Below, piece by piece: positions 8,481 through 17,171 of a stretch of DNA of 64,000 nt (the first letter of the stretch is position 1; every line of letters begins with the position of its first letter). Source of the stretch: Pseudomonadota bacterium. Lineage in GTDB: Bacteria; Pseudomonadota; Alphaproteobacteria; Rhizobiales; Xanthobacteraceae. Location: positions 1-64,000 of the forward strand of contig JAEYRD010000220.1 in assembly GCA_023435725.1 (NCBI GenBank), written 5' to 3'. The notes under the pieces were generated by a model. That model saw only the letters and a list, made by a program, of their open reading frames with translations. It did not search any database and was not told the DNA's origin. The position numbers and the translations under genes were made by a program.

Positions 8481-10106
8481 ATGAGTGACGTTGCTTTGCC
8501 CGGCTCCATCGAGCCAGCCTTGCGTAAAGGGGGGCCCGACCTCGACCGCGGATTCCATCCGCTTACCGGCGTGATCTATATGGGCGTCATCGCCGCCGCG
8601 CTGCTTTTCGTTGCCTACAGCATCTGGGTCGACGTCGATGCGACCGGCACGCAGGTCAAGACCATCGCCCCCTTCCTCCTGCTCTTCGTCGCGCTTCTGA
8701 TCGCGCTCGGCTTCGAGTTCGTGAACGGCTTCCACGACACCGCCAATGCGGTCGCGACCGTGATCTACACCCGCTCGCTGCCCGCCCATGTCGCCGTGGT
8801 GTGGTCCGGCATGTTCAACCTGTTCGGCGTGCTGCTCTCCTCGGGCGCGGTCGCCTTCGGCATCGTGTCGCTGCTGCCGGTCGAGCTGATCCTCCAGGTC
8901 GGCTCCAGCGCCGGCTTCGCCATGGTGTTCGCGCTGTTGATCGCCGCCATCATCTGGAACGTCGGCACCTGGTATTTCGGCCTGCCGGCCTCGAGCTCGC
9001 ACACCCTGATCGGTTCGATCATGGGCGTCGGCATCATGAACGCGGTCCTGCACGGCCGCAGCGGCACCTCGGGTGTCGACTGGAGCCAGGCCACCAACAT
9101 CGGTAAGGCCCTGCTGCTGTCACCGCTGTTCGGCTTCGCGCTCGCCGCCGGCCTGCTCTTGATCCTGCGCACCGTGCTGCTGCGCGCCACGCCCGCTTTG
9201 TTCGGAGAGCCGAAGGGCGACCAGCCGCCGCCGTGGTGGATCCGCAGCATCCTGATCCTCACCTGCACGCTGGTGAGCTTCTTCCACGGCTCCAACGACG
9301 GTCAGAAGGGCATGGGCCTGATCATGCTGATCCTGATCGGCACCGTGCCGACGGCCTATGCGCTCAACCGCGCGCTGCCGGAGACCCAGATCGCGGCGTT
9401 CATCACGAACTCGGAGGCCGCGAGCAAGATCATTGAGGGCAAGGCCGCCGGCTACAACGTGATCGGCAACCCGCGGCCGGCCGTCACCAACTATGTCGCG
9501 CAGCGCGAGGTCAACGCTGGCACCTTCCCGTCGCTCGCCGTGCTGGTGCGCGATATCGCAAAGCAGGTCTCCACCTACGGCTCGCTCGCCAAGGTGCCGG
9601 CCGAAGCCGTCGGCAACACCCGCAACGACATGTACCTCGTCTCGGAAGCGCTCCGCTTCCTGGTGAAGGACAAGGAAGCCGAACTCAGCGCCGACGACAT
9701 CGCCGTGCTCACGGCCTACAAGGGCTCGCTCGACAGCGCTACGAAGTTCATCCCGGGCTGGGTGAAGATCGCTGTCGCCATCGCGCTCGGCCTCGGCACC
9801 ATGGTCGGCTGGAAGCGTATCGTCGTCACGGTCGGCGAGAAGATCGGCAAGACGCACCTCACCTACGCGCAGGGGGCCTGCGCCGAGATCACGGCGGCCG
9901 CCACCATCGCCGCCGCTGACGTCTACGGTTTGCCGGTCTCGACAACCCACGTGCTGTCATCGGGCATCGCCGGCACCATGGCCGCCAACGGCTCGGGCCT
10001 GCAATGGGCGACGATCCGCAACATCGCCATGGCCTGGGTGCTGACCCTGCCGGCCGCGATGATCATCTCGGGCACGCTGTACTATTTGTTCTCGCACCTG
10101 TTCTGA
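8481..10106 (+). CDS. Inorganic phosphate transporter, PiT family
   Basis: The 541-residue inner-membrane protein belongs to the PiT family of low-affinity phosphate (metal-phosphate)/proton symporters. The two family repeats are visible: GFEFVNGFHDTANAVATVIYT in the N-terminal half and CAEITAAATIAAADVYGLPVSTTHVLSSGIAG near the C-terminus. A second HGSNDGQKGMG motif lies near residue 270. Roughly ten hydrophobic segments flank a large soluble loop (about residues 320-430). ATG 8481 is chosen over the upstream open frame because AGGAGAA lies seven bases before it. The gene stands alone and ends convergently with the M20 gene. Confidence 0.93.
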   Translation: MSDVALPGSIEPALRKGGPDLDRGFHPLTGVIYMGVIAAALLFVAYSIWVDVDATGTQVKTIAPFLLLFVALLIALGFEFVNGFHDTANAVATVIYTRSLPAHVAVVWSGMFNLFGVLLSSGAVAFGIVSLLPVELILQVGSSAGFAMVFALLIAAIIWNVGTWYFGLPASSSHTLIGSIMGVGIMNAVLHGRSGTSGVDWSQATNIGKALLLSPLFGFALAAGLLLILRTVLLRATPALFGEPKGDQPPPWWIRSILILTCTLVSFFHGSNDGQKGMGLIMLILIGTVPTAYALNRALPETQIAAFITNSEAASKIIEGKAAGYNVIGNPRPAVTNYVAQREVNAGTFPSLAVLVRDIAKQVSTYGSLAKVPAEAVGNTRNDMYLVSEALRFLVKDKEAELSADDIAVLTAYKGSLDSATKFIPGWVKIAVAIALGLGTMVGWKRIVVTVGEKIGKTHLTYAQGACAEITAAATIAAADVYGLPVSTTHVLSSGIAGTMAANGSGLQWATIRNIAMAWVLTLPAAMIISGTLYYLFSHLF

Positions 10107-10111
10107 GACCC

Positions 10112-10270
10112 ACTTCTCCCTCTCCCCGTTCTTACGGGGAGGGGGCTGCGTCCTCAATCATAGTGGGAGACGGACTCGCGGAGAGTCCCCCCTCGCCCGG
10201 ATTGCTTCGGACGATGCTTCGCATCGCCGCGCGCAATCCGACCTCTCCCCGCAAGCGGGGCGAGGTGAAG
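10112..10270. repeat. Composite GC-rich repeat between convergent genes
   Basis: The stretch starts CTTCTCCCTCTCCCCGTTCT, with a TCTCCCCGT/ACGGGGA hairpin, and ends in a second hairpin CTCTCCCCGCAAGCGGGGCG. I recognise the organisation as a dispersed repeat common in Bradyrhizobium. It fills the gap between the ends of the PiT and M20 genes and could terminate both. Confidence 0.6.
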
Positions 10271-10277
10271 TGAGGCC

Positions 10278-11450
10278 TTACGACGCTGCGAGCGACTCCT
10301 CGACCAGCTTGACCCAGTAGGACGTGCCGTAGACGATCGCCTCGTCGTTGAAATTATAGGCGGGGTGATGCAGGCCGGCGCTGTCGCCGTTGCCGCAGAA
10401 GATGAAGGCGCCGGGACGCGCCTCCAGCATATAGGCGAAATCCTCGCCGCCCATCAGCGGCGGCATCTCGTGCACGTTGGCATCGCCCGCGACCTGCTTG
10501 GCGATGCGCCGCGCCACCTCGGTCTCCGCGGCGTGGTTGTTCACGACCGGGTAATTGCGCTTGTAGTGCAGATCGATCTTGGCGCCGGTGATCTGCGCCA
10601 CGCCCGCCACCACTTCGTGCACCCGCTTCTCGACGAGTTGGCGCACCTCCGGCGACAGCGTGCGGATGGTGCCCCTCAGCGTCGCAGTCTGCGGAATGAC
10701 GTTGCGGGCATTGCCGGCGTGGAACTCGCAGATCGAGATCACGGCGGACTCCAGCGGATCGACGCTGCGCGCGACGATCGACTGCAGCGCCGTGATTACC
10801 TGTGCGCCGACCAGCACGGAGTCGACGCATTTATGCGGACGCGCGGCATGACCGCCGAGGCCTTCGATCATGATGTCGACCTCGTCGGTCGCCGCCATGA
10901 TCGGACCCGGCCGGATCGCGAACGAGCCGATCGGAATGCCTGGACCGTTGTGCATGCCGTAGACCTGCTCGATGCCGAAGCGCTCCATCAGCCCGTCCTT
11001 GACCATGGCCGCGCCGCCAGCACCGCCCTCCTCGGCCGGCTGGAAGATGACCACCGCGTCGCCCGCGAAGTTGCGGGTCTCGGCGAGGTAGCGGGCCGCG
11101 CCGAGCAGCATCGCAGTGTGGCCGTCATGGCCGCACGCGTGCATCTTGCCCGGAGTCTTGGACGCGTAAGGCAGGTTGGTCTGCTCCTCGACCGGTAGTG
11201 CGTCCATGTCGGCACGCAGGCCGATCACCTTGAGCCCCTCGCCGGCCGGCTTGTTGCCCTTGATCACGCCGACCACGCCAGTCTGGCCGAGGCCGGTCAC
11301 GACCTGGTCGCAGCCGAACTCGCGCAGGCGATCCGCGACGAATGCTGCAGTGCGGTGGACGTCATACAGCAGTTCGGGATGCTGGTGGATGTCGCGCCGC
11401 CAGGTCTGGATATCGGGTTGAAGGTCGGCGACGCGGTTCACGATGGGCAT
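10278..11450 (-). CDS. M20 family amidohydrolase (hippurate hydrolase-like)
   Basis: The 390-residue cytoplasmic metallopeptidase hydrolyses N-acyl amino acids or similar amides. Metal ligands are visible in LRADMDALP, HACGHDGH (near residue 105), PAEEG, MHNGPG and the C-terminal GGEDFAYML. The dimerisation domain carries GLGGHAARPH and GNARNVIPQTATLRGTIRT. ATG 11450 (MPIVNRVADL) is preferred over an in-frame TTG at 11462. The substrate (hippurate, aminobenzoyl-glutamate or other) cannot be told from sequence. It is divergent from the GMC oxidoreductase gene. Confidence 0.9.
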   Translation of the reverse strand: MPIVNRVADLQPDIQTWRRDIHQHPELLYDVHRTAAFVADRLREFGCDQVVTGLGQTGVVGVIKGNKPAGEGLKVIGLRADMDALPVEEQTNLPYASKTPGKMHACGHDGHTAMLLGAARYLAETRNFAGDAVVIFQPAEEGGAGGAAMVKDGLMERFGIEQVYGMHNGPGIPIGSFAIRPGPIMAATDEVDIMIEGLGGHAARPHKCVDSVLVGAQVITALQSIVARSVDPLESAVISICEFHAGNARNVIPQTATLRGTIRTLSPEVRQLVEKRVHEVVAGVAQITGAKIDLHYKRNYPVVNNHAAETEVARRIAKQVAGDANVHEMPPLMGGEDFAYMLEARPGAFIFCGNGDSAGLHHPAYNFNDEAIVYGTSYWVKLVEESLAAS

Positions 11451-11622
11451 GGAGGGTCTCAAGCTTTGTTGAAAATACAGGGCTGTCTACCATGCAAGCA
11501 CCAGTCCACCCAACTGCCAGGGAATGGGGTCTAGCCCTGCCCGCCTGGCATGGCCGGGCTTGTCCCGGCCCGCTGCGTCTGCCTATTAGGACGGAACGTT
11601 AAGTGACCGGGTGGGAAGCAAA

Positions 11623-13242
11623 ATGCCAAGACGGCTCGAAGGTGAGTTTGACTACATTGTCGTGGGAGCCGGCACCGCGGGCTGCATCGTCGCCAACCGG
11701 CTGTCGGCCGATCCTCGCAACCGCGTCCTGATCCTGGAAGCCGGCGGCGACGACAACTGGATCTGGTTCCACATCCCTGTCGGCTATCTCTTCGCGATCG
11801 GCAATCCGCGCTCGGACTGGATGTTCAAGACCGAAGCCGAGCCGGGCCTGAACGGCCGCGCGCTCGCCTATCCCCGCGGCAAGGTGATCGGCGGCTGCTC
11901 GGCGATCAACGCCATGATCTCGATGCGTGGACAGGCCGCCGATTACGACCACTGGCGTCAGCTCGGCATGACCGGCTGGGGTTATGACGACGTGCTGCCG
12001 ATGTTCAAGCGGCTGGAGGATCACTTCCTCGGCGCCAGCGAGCATCACGGTGCCGGCGGTGGCTGGCGCATCGAGGCGCCGCGGCTGTCATGGGACGTTC
12101 TCGATGCCGTCGGCGATGCCGCCGAGGAGATGGGCATCAAGCGCATCCCGGATTTCAACACCGGCGACAACGAAGGCACGAGCTATTTTCACGTCAACCA
12201 GAAACGCGGCCGGCGCTGGTCGTCGGCGCGCGGCTTCCTCAAGCCCGCGCTGAACCGTCCCAATCTTCGGCTCGAGAAGCAGGTGCTGGTCGAGCGCCTC
12301 ATCATCGAACAGGGCCGCGCCGTCGGCGTGCGCTTCATCCAGAATGGCGAGATCATCGAGGCGCGCGCGAAACGCGAGGTGATCCTGTCGGCGGGCTCCA
12401 TCGGCTCGGTGCAGGTGCTGCACCGCTCCGGCATCGGGCCCTCCGACTGGCTGTCGCCGCTCGGCATCGACATCGTCATGGACAAGCCCGGCGTCGGTCG
12501 CAACCTGCAGGATCACCTCCAGCAGCGCGCGATCTACAAGGTCGAAGGTGTGCGCACGCTGAACGAAACCTACTACAACCTGTTCCGGCGCGGCCTGATG
12601 GGGCTCGATTACGCCTTCCGCCGCCGCGGTCCGCTGACCATGGCGCCGTCGCAACTCGGCATCTTCACACGCTCCGATGCGACGCGGGCCCGGGCCAACA
12701 TCCAATTCCACGTGCAGCCGCTGTCGCTCGACAAGTTCGGCGATCCCCTGCACCGCTTCCCCGCCATCACCGTCAGCGCCTGCAATCTCCAGCCGACCTC
12801 GCGGGGCACCGTGCGGCTGCGCGCGGCGACGCCGGACGAAAAGCCGATCATCGCACCGAACTATCTTTCGACCGATGACGACCGCCAGGTCGCCGCCGAC
12901 GCGATCCGCACCACGCGCCGCCTGATGCAGCAGAAGGCGCTGGCGAAATATCACCCGAGCGAGTATCTGCCCGGCCCTTCCGTCGGCGACGACGATGCCT
13001 CGCTTGCCAAGGCCGCCGGCGACATCGGCACCACGATCTTCCATCCCGTCGGCACCGCGAAGATGGGCGCGGCGAATGATCCGATGGCCGTGGTCGACGA
13101 GCGCCTGCGCTTCTGCGGCCTCGGAAGCTTTCGCATCGTCGATGCCTCGATCATGCCGACCATCACCTCGGGCAATACCAACACGCCGACCGCGATGATC
13201 GCCGAGAAGGGCGCGACGATGATCCTGGAGGATGCGAAGTAG
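11623..13242 (+). CDS. GMC family FAD-dependent oxidoreductase (choline dehydrogenase-like)
   Basis: The 539-residue flavoprotein oxidises an alcohol substrate. The ADP-binding motif VVGAGTAGCIVANRLS is near residue 12, followed by ILEAGGDD. GMC signature 1 is PRGKVIGGCSAINAM and signature 2 is SAGSIGSVQVLHRSGIGP. The C-terminal catalytic histidine lies in HPVGTAKMG, with GNTNTPTAMIAEKGA after it. ATG 11623 is used; an in-frame GTG sits at 11611. An alpha/beta hydrolase starts 12 bases after its stop, so the two are probably co-transcribed. It resembles choline dehydrogenase in fold only; no betaine genes are nearby. Confidence 0.9.
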   Translation: MPRRLEGEFDYIVVGAGTAGCIVANRLSADPRNRVLILEAGGDDNWIWFHIPVGYLFAIGNPRSDWMFKTEAEPGLNGRALAYPRGKVIGGCSAINAMISMRGQAADYDHWRQLGMTGWGYDDVLPMFKRLEDHFLGASEHHGAGGGWRIEAPRLSWDVLDAVGDAAEEMGIKRIPDFNTGDNEGTSYFHVNQKRGRRWSSARGFLKPALNRPNLRLEKQVLVERLIIEQGRAVGVRFIQNGEIIEARAKREVILSAGSIGSVQVLHRSGIGPSDWLSPLGIDIVMDKPGVGRNLQDHLQQRAIYKVEGVRTLNETYYNLFRRGLMGLDYAFRRRGPLTMAPSQLGIFTRSDATRARANIQFHVQPLSLDKFGDPLHRFPAITVSACNLQPTSRGTVRLRAATPDEKPIIAPNYLSTDDDRQVAADAIRTTRRLMQQKALAKYHPSEYLPGPSVGDDDASLAKAAGDIGTTIFHPVGTAKMGAANDPMAVVDERLRFCGLGSFRIVDASIMPTITSGNTNTPTAMIAEKGATMILEDAK

Positions 13243-13254
13243 CATCTCGTCGCC

Positions 13255-14133
13255 ATGATCAGTGAGCGCTTTTCAATCGGCTCCGCCGACGGGCAGATCG
13301 CCATGTTGCAATGGGGCGGGAACGGAAAGCCGCCTGCCCTCCTCCTGCACGGCACCGGTTTCGTCGCCGACGTCTGGGACGAGGTCGCGCGCGAGCTCGC
13401 CTCGACCCACACCGTCTATGCGCTCGACCGCCGTGGCCACGGCGCCAGCCACAAGCCCGGCGCCTATCACTTCCTGGACTATGCCGACGACGTCTGCCGT
13501 GTGATCGATGCACTCGAGCTGCATGATATCTACGGCATCGGCCACAGCGCAGGCGCGACCGATCTGCTGCTCGCGGCGAAACTTCGGCCGGGACGCTTCG
13601 CACGCCTGTTCGTGATGGAGCCGACGGCGATGGACCCGCGCGAGGCGCGCTCGGGAGGATTGAGCGACGAATCCTTGTCGCGCGTGCAGGGCACGCTGCG
13701 CCGACGGGCCGAGTTCGACAGCGCCGACGCTGTCTTCGAGCGCTACCGCGCCGCGCCGGCGTTTGCGGATTGGACCGAGACCTCGCTCCGGGCCTATGTG
13801 CGCCACGGCTTCACGGCGCTCGACAATGGCCGCGTACAGCTCTGTTGCACGCCCGAGATCGAGTCTGCGATCCTGCGTCCGATCTACGAGGCGATGGAGC
13901 AGGTCTATACCGGCGACGCCCGCGGCAATCCGTTTGATTGGCTCACCGAGATCGACTGCCCGGTACGCGTCACGACCGCCGCAAAGTCCGGGGCCATCTA
14001 CAAGGACATGGCGTCGCGAGCCGTGTCGCTGATTCCGCGGGTCAGCACGCTAGCCTTCGACGGCGCCGGTCATTGTGTGGCGCAGGAGGTCCCGGAGCGC
14101 GTGGTGGAGGCCGTGAGAGAATTCGCGAAATAG
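13255..14133 (+). CDS. Alpha/beta hydrolase
   Basis: The 292-residue protein has the alpha/beta hydrolase layout: an oxyanion-hole HGTGF near residue 32, ALDRRGHGAS, and a nucleophile elbow GIGHSAGATD. The C-terminal AGHCVAQEVPERV supplies the catalytic histidine. It starts 12 bases after the GMC oxidoreductase stop and likely acts on the same substrate pathway, which is unknown. A strong hairpin follows at 14139. Confidence 0.88.
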   Translation: MISERFSIGSADGQIAMLQWGGNGKPPALLLHGTGFVADVWDEVARELASTHTVYALDRRGHGASHKPGAYHFLDYADDVCRVIDALELHDIYGIGHSAGATDLLLAAKLRPGRFARLFVMEPTAMDPREARSGGLSDESLSRVQGTLRRRAEFDSADAVFERYRAAPAFADWTETSLRAYVRHGFTALDNGRVQLCCTPEIESAILRPIYEAMEQVYTGDARGNPFDWLTEIDCPVRVTTAAKSGAIYKDMASRAVSLIPRVSTLAFDGAGHCVAQEVPERVVEAVREFAK

Positions 14134-14138
14134 GCCTC

Positions 14139-14185
14139 GTGCCCCGGACGCCGCGCCTCTTGGCGGTGCGCCCCGTCCGGGGCAC
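14139..14185 (+). terminator. Perfect 12-bp stem after the GMC/hydrolase pair
   Basis: GTGCCCCGGACG is mirrored exactly by CGTCCGGGGCAC across a 23-base loop, starting six bases after the hydrolase stop. There is no clean T-run, so it may be a repeat acting as an RNA 3' end rather than a classical terminator. Confidence 0.5.
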
Positions 14186-14289
14186 GATATCTTGCCATCT
14201 CACGAAAACGTCATCCTCTCCCACGAATAAATCCGCCCCTCGCCCAATCACCTCCCCGAAGCCCAATTCCGGGCGAGAGGAGGCGTGTG

Positions 14290-15234
14290 ATGAGCGGACA
14301 CGATCACGGGGAAGACGGCGTCAGCCGCCGCAAGGTGCTGGAATGCATGACCTGGGCCGGCACCGGGGTGCTCTGGACCATCACGGGCGGCGTGCCGCGC
14401 TCGCTCGGCATCATCGATTCCGCACAAGCCGCGACCGCGGCCTCGCCCGGCATGAGCTTCCTCCAGATCAGTGACAGCCATGTCGGCTTCGACAAGCCGG
14501 CCAATCCCAACGCGCTCGGCACGCTCGAAGAAGCGGTCAACAAGATCAACGCGCTGCCGGCAAAACCCGCCTTCATGATTCACACCGGCGACATCACCCA
14601 TCTGTCCAAAGTCGCCGAGTTCGACAATGCCGAGCGGATCATCTCGCAGAGCAAGCTCGACGTGCACTACGTGCCCGGCGAGCACGACTTCCTCGACGAG
14701 GAGGTGAAGCTCTATCGCGAGCGCTATGGCCGCGGCACCAAGGGCGCTGGCTGGTACTCCTTCGACGCCGGCGGGGTGCACTTCGTCGGCCTCGTCAACG
14801 TCGTCGACCTCAAGGCCGGCGGCCTCGGCAATCTCGGCGCCGAACAGCTCGCCTGGCTGGAAGACGATCTCCGCGGCAAGTCGAAATCGACGCCGATCGT
14901 GCTGTTCGCCCACATCCCGCTCTGGACCGTCTATCCGGAATGGGGCTGGGGCACCGAGGACGGCGGCCGCGCGCTGGAATACGTCAAGGGCTTTGGCTCC
15001 GTCACCGTGCTGAACGGCCACATCCACCAAGTGATGCAGAAGGTCGAAGGCAACGTCACCTTCCACACCGCCCGATCGACTGCATTCCCGCAGCCGGTGC
15101 CGGGAACCGCCCCCTCGCCGGGTCCGATGAAGGTCGAGGACGCGAAGCTCCGCTCCATGCTCGGCGTCGCCAGCATCAACTTCAAGCAGAACGAGCAGCG
15201 GCTCGCGATCATCGACACGCCGCTCCAGGGCTAA
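14290..15234 (+). CDS. Tat-exported metallophosphoesterase
   Basis: The 314-residue protein has a twin-arginine signal (SRRKVLECMTWAGTG, residues about 13-27) and a calcineurin-like phosphoesterase fold. Metal-binding motifs are DSHVGF, HTGDITH, PGEHDF, FAHIPLW and NGHIHQ. ATG 14290 follows GAGAGGAGG, a strong ribosome site; a GTG lies three bases earlier. It is followed by a cupredoxin gene and an ECF sigma/anti-sigma pair in the same direction, suggesting a shared periplasmic stress or metal function. The phosphoester substrate is unknown. Confidence 0.88.
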   Translation: MSGHDHGEDGVSRRKVLECMTWAGTGVLWTITGGVPRSLGIIDSAQAATAASPGMSFLQISDSHVGFDKPANPNALGTLEEAVNKINALPAKPAFMIHTGDITHLSKVAEFDNAERIISQSKLDVHYVPGEHDFLDEEVKLYRERYGRGTKGAGWYSFDAGGVHFVGLVNVVDLKAGGLGNLGAEQLAWLEDDLRGKSKSTPIVLFAHIPLWTVYPEWGWGTEDGGRALEYVKGFGSVTVLNGHIHQVMQKVEGNVTFHTARSTAFPQPVPGTAPSPGPMKVEDAKLRSMLGVASINFKQNEQRLAIIDTPLQG

Positions 15235-15291
15235 TCCAAGGCTGATCCAAGCCTGATTCAAGGTCGATTCAAAGCGGAACGGAAGCTGACA

Positions 15292-15615
15292 ATGAAGACA
15301 CTCAACCGCCGCGACTTCGGTATCGCTGTGGCCGCGGCCATCCTGCTGCCCGCAACAACTGCCCGCGCCGACGACGTGGAAGTGCATATCGACAACTTCG
15401 TCTTCCAGCCGGCCGAGCTCACGGTCAAGGTCGGCACCACCGTGACCTGGACCAACCGGGACGACATCCCGCACGCCATCGTGTCGGCCGGCAAGTTCAG
15501 GTCCAAGGCCCTGGACACCGACGACAAGTTCTCGTTCACCTTCACCAATGCGGGCGACTACAAGTATTTTTGTTCGTTGCACCCGCACATGACGGGGATG
15601 ATCAAGGTTGAGTAA
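15292..15615 (+). CDS. Exported cupredoxin (plastocyanin/amicyanin-like)
   Basis: The 107-residue protein carries an N-terminal RRDF signal followed by a hydrophobic stretch and an ATTARA cleavage site. The mature part is a type-1 copper fold. Ligands are H61 (PHAI) and the C-x2-H-x2-M cluster C94, H97 and M100 (FCSLHPHM). TVKVGTTVTWTNRDD is the conserved edge strand. It would carry one electron in the periplasm. It sits between a Tat phosphoesterase and an ECF sigma factor, so copper or redox stress is a reasonable guess for the locus. Confidence 0.9.
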   Translation: MKTLNRRDFGIAVAAAILLPATTARADDVEVHIDNFVFQPAELTVKVGTTVTWTNRDDIPHAIVSAGKFRSKALDTDDKFSFTFTNAGDYKYFCSLHPHMTGMIKVE

Positions 15616-15742
15616 CGTCTCGAACCAAGGCATCAACGTCTTGCCCGGCCGGTGGTCCCACGCCGGCCGGGCTCGTGCACCTTCAGTCACGCACAGGGAC
15701 GAAACGAAGCAGCGAACGGAACAAGAGGCAAAGCGAGGAGCG

Positions 15743-16291
15743 ATGCCCGCCAACGACGATTTGCAGAGGGCGCAGCGCTTCCGCGAGGCGGCACTGCCCT
15801 ATCTCGATGACGTCTACACGCTCGCGCGCTATCTGCTGCGCGATGCCTCCGACGCCGAGGATGCGGTGCAGGAGTGCTACCTGCGCGCGTTGAAGCATTT
15901 CGACAGCTATCGAGGGCCGGCGATGAAGCCTTGGCTGTTCGCGATCCTGCGCAACGTCTGCAACGCCGAATATGCGCGGCGCGCGCATTCGCACAGCGCG
16001 ATCGAGGACACGCCCGGCGCCGCCGAACAGACGCCGATCTGGCAAGAGAGCGAGGCGGGCCCCGAAACCGAAGTGCTGCGCAGCCGCGATGCCGGCGCGA
16101 TCCGCAAGCTGATCGATGCGCTCGCCGAACCATTCAAAGAAACATTCGTGCTGCGGGAGGTCAACAACCTGTCCTATCGTGAAATCGCCGAGACCGTCGG
16201 TGCGCCCGTCGGCACCGTGATGTCCCGCCTCGCCCGCGCCCGAGCCATGCTGCGTGCGGCCTGGACGGCGGAAGAGGAGCAAGTGAGATGA
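15743..16291 (+). CDS. ECF-type RNA polymerase sigma factor
   Basis: This 182-residue extracytoplasmic-function sigma factor has region 2 (LARYLLRDASDAEDAVQECYLRAL and KPWLFAILRNV) and region 4 (LREVNNLSYREIAETVGAPVGTVMSRLARAR, a helix-turn-helix). ATG 15743 follows GCGAGGAGCG; the open frame upstream to 15608 overlaps the cupredoxin end and is not expected to be translated. Its stop overlaps the ATG of the anti-sigma gene (ATGA), so the pair is coupled and released by a signal the anti-sigma senses. Confidence 0.93.
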   Translation: MPANDDLQRAQRFREAALPYLDDVYTLARYLLRDASDAEDAVQECYLRALKHFDSYRGPAMKPWLFAILRNVCNAEYARRAHSHSAIEDTPGAAEQTPIWQESEAGPETEVLRSRDAGAIRKLIDALAEPFKETFVLREVNNLSYREIAETVGAPVGTVMSRLARARAMLRAAWTAEEEQVR

Positions 16292-17052
16292 CCTGCGACG
16301 AAGCAAAGATCGTGCTTCACGCGCTGCTCGACGGCGAGCTGGATGCCGGCCACGCGCGCGAGGTCGAAGCGCATGTCGCAGGCTGCCCGGCCTGCGCGGC
16401 GGAACTCGCGGCACAGCGCGAGATGCAGCGCGTACTCGCCGACACCAACCTGCGCTACACCGCACCGGCGAGCCTGCGTGCCCGCATCGAGGCCTCGTTG
16501 CCGCAACCGCAGCGTCAGCCGACCCGCCGCTCCGTGCTGCGCGGCTTTGCGATGGGCTCGGCGGTCTCCGCGCTCGCCGCCTCCGGCGTCGTAGCTGTCG
16601 TACTGCGCCAGGACGATCAGCAGCGCATCCTGTCGGAGGTCGTCTCCGCGCATCTGCGCTCGCTTCAGGCCGGTCACCTCATCGACGTGGTCTCTACCGA
16701 CCAGCACACCGTGAAGCCGTGGTTCAACGGCAAGCTCGACGTCGCACCGCCCGTGATCGACCTCACCGCGCAGGGCTTCACGCTGGTCGGCGGCCGCCTC
16801 GATTATATTGATGCGCGCGCCATCGGCGCGGTCGTCTACAAGCGCCGGCAGCACGTGATCAACCTGTTCGTGGCGCAGACATCGAGTACGGACTACCGCG
16901 CGCCGAAGACCGAGACCATGCAGGGCTTCAACTGCCGCCGCTGGGGCAATCGCGGCCTGAACTTCTGGGCCGTCAGCGATATCGGCGCCGACGAGCTCGC
17001 CGAATTCGTCGACAAGTTCGAGGCGGCAATGAAGGCGAATGTGGAGGGGTAG
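16288..17052 (+). CDS. Zinc-finger anti-sigma factor
   Basis: The 254-residue protein has the anti-sigma zinc motif H-x3-C-x2-C (H29, C33, C36) in an N-terminal domain, one membrane segment near residues 88-106 (GFAMGSAVSALAASGVVAVVL) and a C-terminal periplasmic domain. It should hold the upstream sigma factor inactive at the inner membrane until a periplasmic signal acts. Start ATG 16288 overlaps the sigma stop by four bases. Because the upstream genes are exported proteins, the signal probably comes from the envelope. Confidence 0.9.
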   Translation: MTCDEAKIVLHALLDGELDAGHAREVEAHVAGCPACAAELAAQREMQRVLADTNLRYTAPASLRARIEASLPQPQRQPTRRSVLRGFAMGSAVSALAASGVVAVVLRQDDQQRILSEVVSAHLRSLQAGHLIDVVSTDQHTVKPWFNGKLDVAPPVIDLTAQGFTLVGGRLDYIDARAIGAVVYKRRQHVINLFVAQTSSTDYRAPKTETMQGFNCRRWGNRGLNFWAVSDIGADELAEFVDKFEAAMKANVEG

Positions 17053-17065
17053 CACTACCGCACAC

Positions 17066-17146
17066 CGTCATCGCGAGGAGCGAAGCGACGAAGCAATCCA
17101 GACTACCTCCGCCGAGATAGTCTGGATTGCTTCGCTCGCAATGACG
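17066..17146. repeat. Dispersed palindromic repeat, copy 3
   Basis: The element starts CGTCATCGCGAGGAGCGAAG, has GAAGCAATCCAGACTA in the left arm and TAGTCTGGATTGCTTCG in the right, and ends CGCTCGCAATGACG. It is a diverged relative of 956-1036. It fills the gap between the convergent anti-sigma and hpnO genes. Confidence 0.7.
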
Positions 17147-17171
17147 ATTGCCGAGATGCCTCAGCAAGAAA

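Noticed and set aside
11611..11622. GTG start for the GMC oxidoreductase
   Set aside because: ATG 11623 is closer to the conserved N-terminus of the family and the upstream GTG adds nothing conserved.
14248..15753. Minus-strand open frame of 501 codons across the phosphoesterase and cupredoxin genes
   Set aside because: Spans two good genes on the other strand and has no signature.
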